Below, piece by piece: positions 6,962 through 9,138 of a stretch of DNA of 9,138 bases. The notes under the pieces are model-generated. The model was not told the DNA's origin. It made no database searches and saw nothing but the letters and a program-made list of their open reading frames with translations. The DNA is taken from contig JAQYWA010000066.1 in assembly GCA_030145265.1 (NCBI GenBank), positions 1-9,138 of the forward strand, written 5' to 3'. The stretch comes from Desulfuromonas sp. Its GTDB lineage: Bacteria > Desulfobacterota > Desulfuromonadia > Desulfuromonadales > Trichloromonadaceae. Position 1 is the first letter of the stretch; every line of letters starts with the position of its first letter. The position numbers were made by a program, and so were the translations under genes.

Positions 6962-7152
6962 CTACTTGAATTCCGAATAACATCTGCCATACTCAATATT
7001 ATCTAAAGCGAGTTTGTGTAAGATCTCAGTTGCCACCTGGCTTGATCCGTCGTCAGCCAGGGACTATCCACCCAGACCTCTTGGAGCTATGTGGTTTTTG
7101 GGCCTTGCACAACAAAAAGGTTCTCTCTGGCAGGGAAAAAGGAGCGAGAAAA
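6962..7152 (+). promoter_or_regulatory. Upstream region and leader of the cold-shock gene
   Basis: This region lies between the repeat element and cspA and has no supported ORF. A weak sigma-70-like pair is possible (TTGAAT 6966-6971 and CATACT 6988-6993, 16-nt spacing), and TATTAT at 6997-7002 is an alternative -10. Either would give a leader of about 140-155 nt, in line with the long structured leaders of cold-shock mRNAs. Two hairpins are visible: CCTGGCT 7036-7042 with AGCCAGG 7055-7061, and TTCTCT 7121-7126 with AGGGAA 7132-7137 (one G-U pair), ending 2 nt before the AGGAG ribosome binding site (7140-7144). Promoter positions are tentative. Confidence 0.4.
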
Positions 7153-7353
7153 ATGGCAGAAGGTACGGTTAAGTGGTTTAACGACGCAAAAGGTTTTGGA
7201 TTTATTGAGCAGGACAATGGACCGGATGTATTCGTTCATTTTTCTGAAGTGCAGGGAGAGGGTTTTAAATCTCTGGTCGAGGGCGACCGCGTGTCCTTTG
7301 AGGTCACTGAGGGCCAAAAAGGACCTCAGGCGTCTAACGTCAGGAAAATATAG
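7153..7353 (+). CDS. CspA-family cold-shock protein
   Basis: A 66-residue single OB-fold cold-shock domain protein, the full family length. RNP1 is KGFGFI (residues 13-18) and RNP2 is VFVHF (26-30). The N-terminal GTVKWFN (4-10) and the late GPQASNV (57-63) are also standard. Such proteins bind single-stranded RNA or DNA in the cytoplasm and act as RNA chaperones or translation modulators, either on cold shock or constitutively depending on the paralogue, so the name does not prove cold induction. ATG 7153 is fixed by the strong AGGAG at 7140-7144 with an 8-nt spacer. A longer in-frame reading from 7030 adds non-family residues and is rejected. The gene is monocistronic, with a long possible leader and its own terminator. 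I do not assign a paralogue letter. Confidence 0.96.
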   Translation: MAEGTVKWFNDAKGFGFIEQDNGPDVFVHFSEVQGEGFKSLVEGDRVSFEVTEGQKGPQASNVRKI

Positions 7354-7375
7354 TAAAGACCTTTAAAACCTCACG

Positions 7376-7420
7376 AACTTAAAAGAGCCTTACGGTCAAT
7401 CCATGGGGCTCTTTTAAGTT
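7376..7420. terminator. Terminator of the cold-shock gene
   Basis: AACTTAAAAGAGCC (7376-7389) and its exact complement (7407-7420) form a 14-bp perfect stem around a 17-nt loop, starting 22 nt after the cspA stop. The descending arm contains CTTTT, giving the A-run/stem/T-run form of an intrinsic terminator that could act on both strands. It also isolates the following gene fragment from cspA transcription. Confidence 0.85.
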
Positions 7421-7422
7421 CA

Positions 7423-8266
7423 ACTCAATGCCTCAATTTGTGTGTCCTGGAAAGTATAACCCCTTCAAGGCGTGCTGGACGGCTGTTTCGGTGTTTTCAC
7501 TGACCGCAAGACTCGAATCATCAGTTCCACGGACGAACGCTTCCAGGTCGGAGAGAGCCTTGATGTCGATCCCACCTTCTTCACCCTGCCCAAAGGGGAG
7601 AGCACAGCTAAGATCATCGAGTTCCATGGCTACTATTACGCCGTGGGCTCAAGGACCAGCGCCGGGTACCGCGAATACAAAGTAAATGACGGCTATGAGA
7701 ATGACGTCATTGGCATGGTCTTCGTACCCTTGGCAGAAATCGCAGACCAGAAAAAAAGGATTCACCGCCGCCGACAAATGGGCGTGGGAGTTGCTAATAC
7801 CCGGGTCAGCGAGCAGGACTGCATGGAACTGGCCACCTTCTACATCGGCAACAAGTGGCTGGGTATCAACGCCACCAAGGTCCGCGAAGCCATCAATTCC
7901 GACGGCATCACTACCATCCCGGGAGCCCAGGAATTTGTGATCGGCAAACTCCTGCATAACAACAAAGTTCTCACCATCATCGACATTCGCACCCAGCTGA
8001 GGCTTCCTGATGAAAATTTCGATACCAATGCACCGATCGTGGTTATGGAAACCGAATCCGACTGTGTAGGCCTTGTTGTCGACGCCTTAGGAGAAATTCC
8101 TCAAGTCAACCTAAACCGGGTGGATTTAGGCAAAAACATTCTGGACTCACAACAAAGCTACATTGAATGTATAATCAAACCGGCCGACAAGTCCGACCAG
8201 AAGGATCTTCTGGTTGTGCTTGACCCGGCAAAATTGGTAAGAACGTTGATAGGAACGCAGCATTAG
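7423..8266 (+). pseudogene. 5'-truncated sensor-CheW gene (CheW domain intact)
   Basis: The continuous frame runs from 7460 to 8266; the first usable start is a GTG at 7472 (264 residues) without a good Shine-Dalgarno sequence. Residues about 1-90 look like the C-terminal half of an extracytoplasmic Cache-like sensor domain: DGCFGVFTDRKTRIISSTD, YYYAVGSRTSAGYREYK, then DGYENDVIGMVFVPLAEI. Residues 117-262 are a complete CheW domain (CMELATFYIGNKWLGI, IPGAQEFVIGKLLHN, IIDIR, VGLVVDALGEI), the adaptor that links receptors to CheA. The first half of the sensor domain is missing: upstream lies the cspA terminator. Before 7460 the +1 frame reads VLESITP, and one extra C in the C4 run at 7460-7463 would join it to LQGVLDG, so a frameshift at the junction is likely. 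I call it a decayed gene. An expressed short CheW protein cannot be excluded, since the remaining frame has no stops. Confidence 0.6.
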
Positions 8267-8320
8267 CATGCGGCACAATTAACCAGCTGACTTTAAGTCA
8301 AAATCATGTTGGTACATCCA

Positions 8321-8361
8321 CACGACAAAGCCCCACCGGAAACCGGTGGGGCTTTGTCGTG
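8321..8361. terminator. Bidirectional terminator between converging genes
   Basis: A perfect 19-bp inverted repeat (8321-8339 with 8343-8361) closes on a 3-nt AAA loop. Its core is AAAGCCCC followed by GGGGCTTT, the common bidirectional terminator form with A-run and T-run inside the stem. It lies 54 nt past the CheW-gene stop and 15 nt past the stop of the minus-strand transferase gene, so it serves both. Confidence 0.88.
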
Positions 8362-8376
8362 CAAAAGAAATCAATT

Positions 8377-9138
8377 TTATTCACAAAGATCGACCTTCAT
8401 ATCCCAACTCTTGATTTTCATGGTGCCATTGACCGCCAGATTCTGCTGCATCTTGTAACAGCGGTCGAACAGTTGCGGCTCGTGACCGACGCCGGCAGCA
8501 ATGCACCGTTCGGTCGACATTGCCAAATAATCCTTGAGGATCGGCTTATAGTCGGGGTGCGCGCACTTCTCGATAATGAGCTTGGCGCGATCCTTGGGTG
8601 CCAGCCCGCGCAGGTCGGCCAGGCCCTGCTCGGTAACCACGCAGTCGAGGTCGTGCTCGGTATGGTCGATATGCGGAGCCGTGGGAACCACGCAGGTAAT
8701 GCCGCTCGGATCGATTTTGGACGGCCGGGTCGACGGGGTGTGCATGATCTTCAGGTAGCCATTGCGCAGGTAATCGCCGCTGCCGCCAAGACCATTGATC
8801 ATCCGGGTGCCGCCGACCAGGGTCGAGTTGGCGTGGGCGTACATGTCGATCTCTACCGGAGTATTCATGGCAATACAACCGAGGCGACGAATCGGCTCGG
8901 GAGCATTGGAAATCGACAACGGCCGCAGCACGATTTTGTCAGCATACTTATCCCAGTTATCGAACAGGCGCGGGAATCCAGGATCTTCGGAAAGAGACAG
9001 CGAGCAGGCCGAGGCAAAATTGAGCTTACCCGAATCGAACAGGTCGAGCATGGTGTCCTGCAGCACCTCGGTGTAAACGGTCAGGTTTTCGAACGGCCCA
9101 TTGGCCAGGCCGCCGACTACGGCATTGGCGATCGAACC
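8377..9138 (-). CDS. Acetyl-CoA hydrolase/succinyl-CoA:acetate CoA-transferase, C-terminal half (partial)
   Basis: The window holds the last 253 residues; the start lies beyond the right edge. The family moves CoA between succinyl-CoA and acetate (or hydrolyses acetyl-CoA) through a glutamyl-CoA intermediate, in the cytoplasm. The visible part opens [16 protein letters not shown], part of the conserved GxGxIANAV region. It continues with TVYTEVLQD, whose Glu (visible residue 24) fits the catalytic glutamate, and [13 protein letters not shown] (115-127), whose Gly118 fits the oxyanion-hole glycine. These two are 94 residues apart, the spacing I recall for Glu294 and Gly388 in Acetobacter Aar[20 protein letters not shown] follows. 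The full protein should be about 520 residues. In Desulfuromonadales this enzyme couples acetate activation to the TCA cycle. Substrate specificity cannot be settled from this half. GTG at 9066 is an internal codon, not the start. Confidence 0.9.
   Translation of the reverse strand, partial: GSIANAVVGGLANGPFENLTVYTEVLQDTMLDLFDSGKLNFASACSLSLSEDPGFPRLFDNWDKYADKIVLRPLSISNAPEPIRRLGCIAMNTPVEIDMYAHANSTLVGGTRMINGLGGSGDYLRNGYLKIMHTPSTRPSKIDPSGITCVVPTAPHIDHTEHDLDCVVTEQGLADLRGLAPKDRAKLIIEKCAHPDYKPILKDYLAMSTERCIAAGVGHEPQLFDRCYKMQQNLAVNGTMKIKSWDMKVDLCE

Noticed and set aside
7030..7152. Extended N-terminus for the cold-shock protein
   Set aside because: The extra 41 residues do not belong to the family, and a strong ribosome binding site precedes the ATG at 7153, which gives the standard 66-residue protein.
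8288..8300. TGACTTTAAGTCA, a short symmetric sequence after the CheW-gene stop
   Set aside because: The 6-bp arms are short enough to arise by chance, and no gene start is nearby.
1..9138. CRISPR array, tRNA, rRNA or c-di-GMP riboswitch
   Set aside because: No regularly spaced repeats, cloverleaf-like segments, ribosomal sequence or GEMM-type motif were recognised on either strand.

Overview
The window looks like chromosomal DNA from a GC-rich deltaproteobacterium, most likely a Desulfuromonadales relative (Desulfuromonas, Geobacter or Pelobacter type). The evidence is indirect. There is a succinyl-CoA:acetate CoA-transferase-type gene, typical of acetate oxidisers in that group. There are chemotaxis and sensor proteins, and intergenic repeats of a kind I associate with those genomes. 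No 16S or housekeeping marker is present, so the placement is an inference.

Layout. (1) 1-137, minus: the N-terminus of a membrane sensor or chemoreceptor-like protein that runs off the left edge. (2) 138-467: a divergent intergenic region. (3) 468-995, plus: a membrane-anchored protein of unknown function. (4) 996-1387: an intergenic region with a 20-bp perfect palindrome and a hairpin-rich repeat element of a widespread proteobacterial type. (5) 1388-6669, plus: a tight three-gene operon. It encodes a DUF2760 membrane protein, an Hsp70-like protein of 615 residues, and a second Hsp70-like protein of 934 residues with a long C-terminal helical extension (DUF3731-like). (6) 6670-7152: an intergenic region with a 17-bp palindrome, a cruciform-forming repeat of about 165 bp, and the leader of a cold-shock gene. 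(7) 7153-7353, plus: a CspA-family protein with its own terminator. (8) About 7423-8266, plus: a 5'-truncated gene encoding half a sensor domain fused to a complete CheW domain, probably a pseudogene. (9) 8321-8361: a perfect 19-bp-stem terminator shared by converging genes. (10) 8377-9138, minus: the C-terminal half of an acetyl-CoA hydrolase/transferase family protein that runs off the right edge.

The most interesting unit is the operon at 1388-6669. Both Hsp70-like proteins keep the ATPase motifs and a beta-rich domain after the ATPase, but both lack the canonical DnaK linker, helical lid and C-terminal tail. The first gene encodes a protein with two predicted membrane helices and a soluble DUF2760 domain. 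The co-transcribed arrangement suggests a membrane-associated, non-canonical chaperone or ATPase module without a co-encoded J-protein or nucleotide-exchange factor. Its function is unknown to me.
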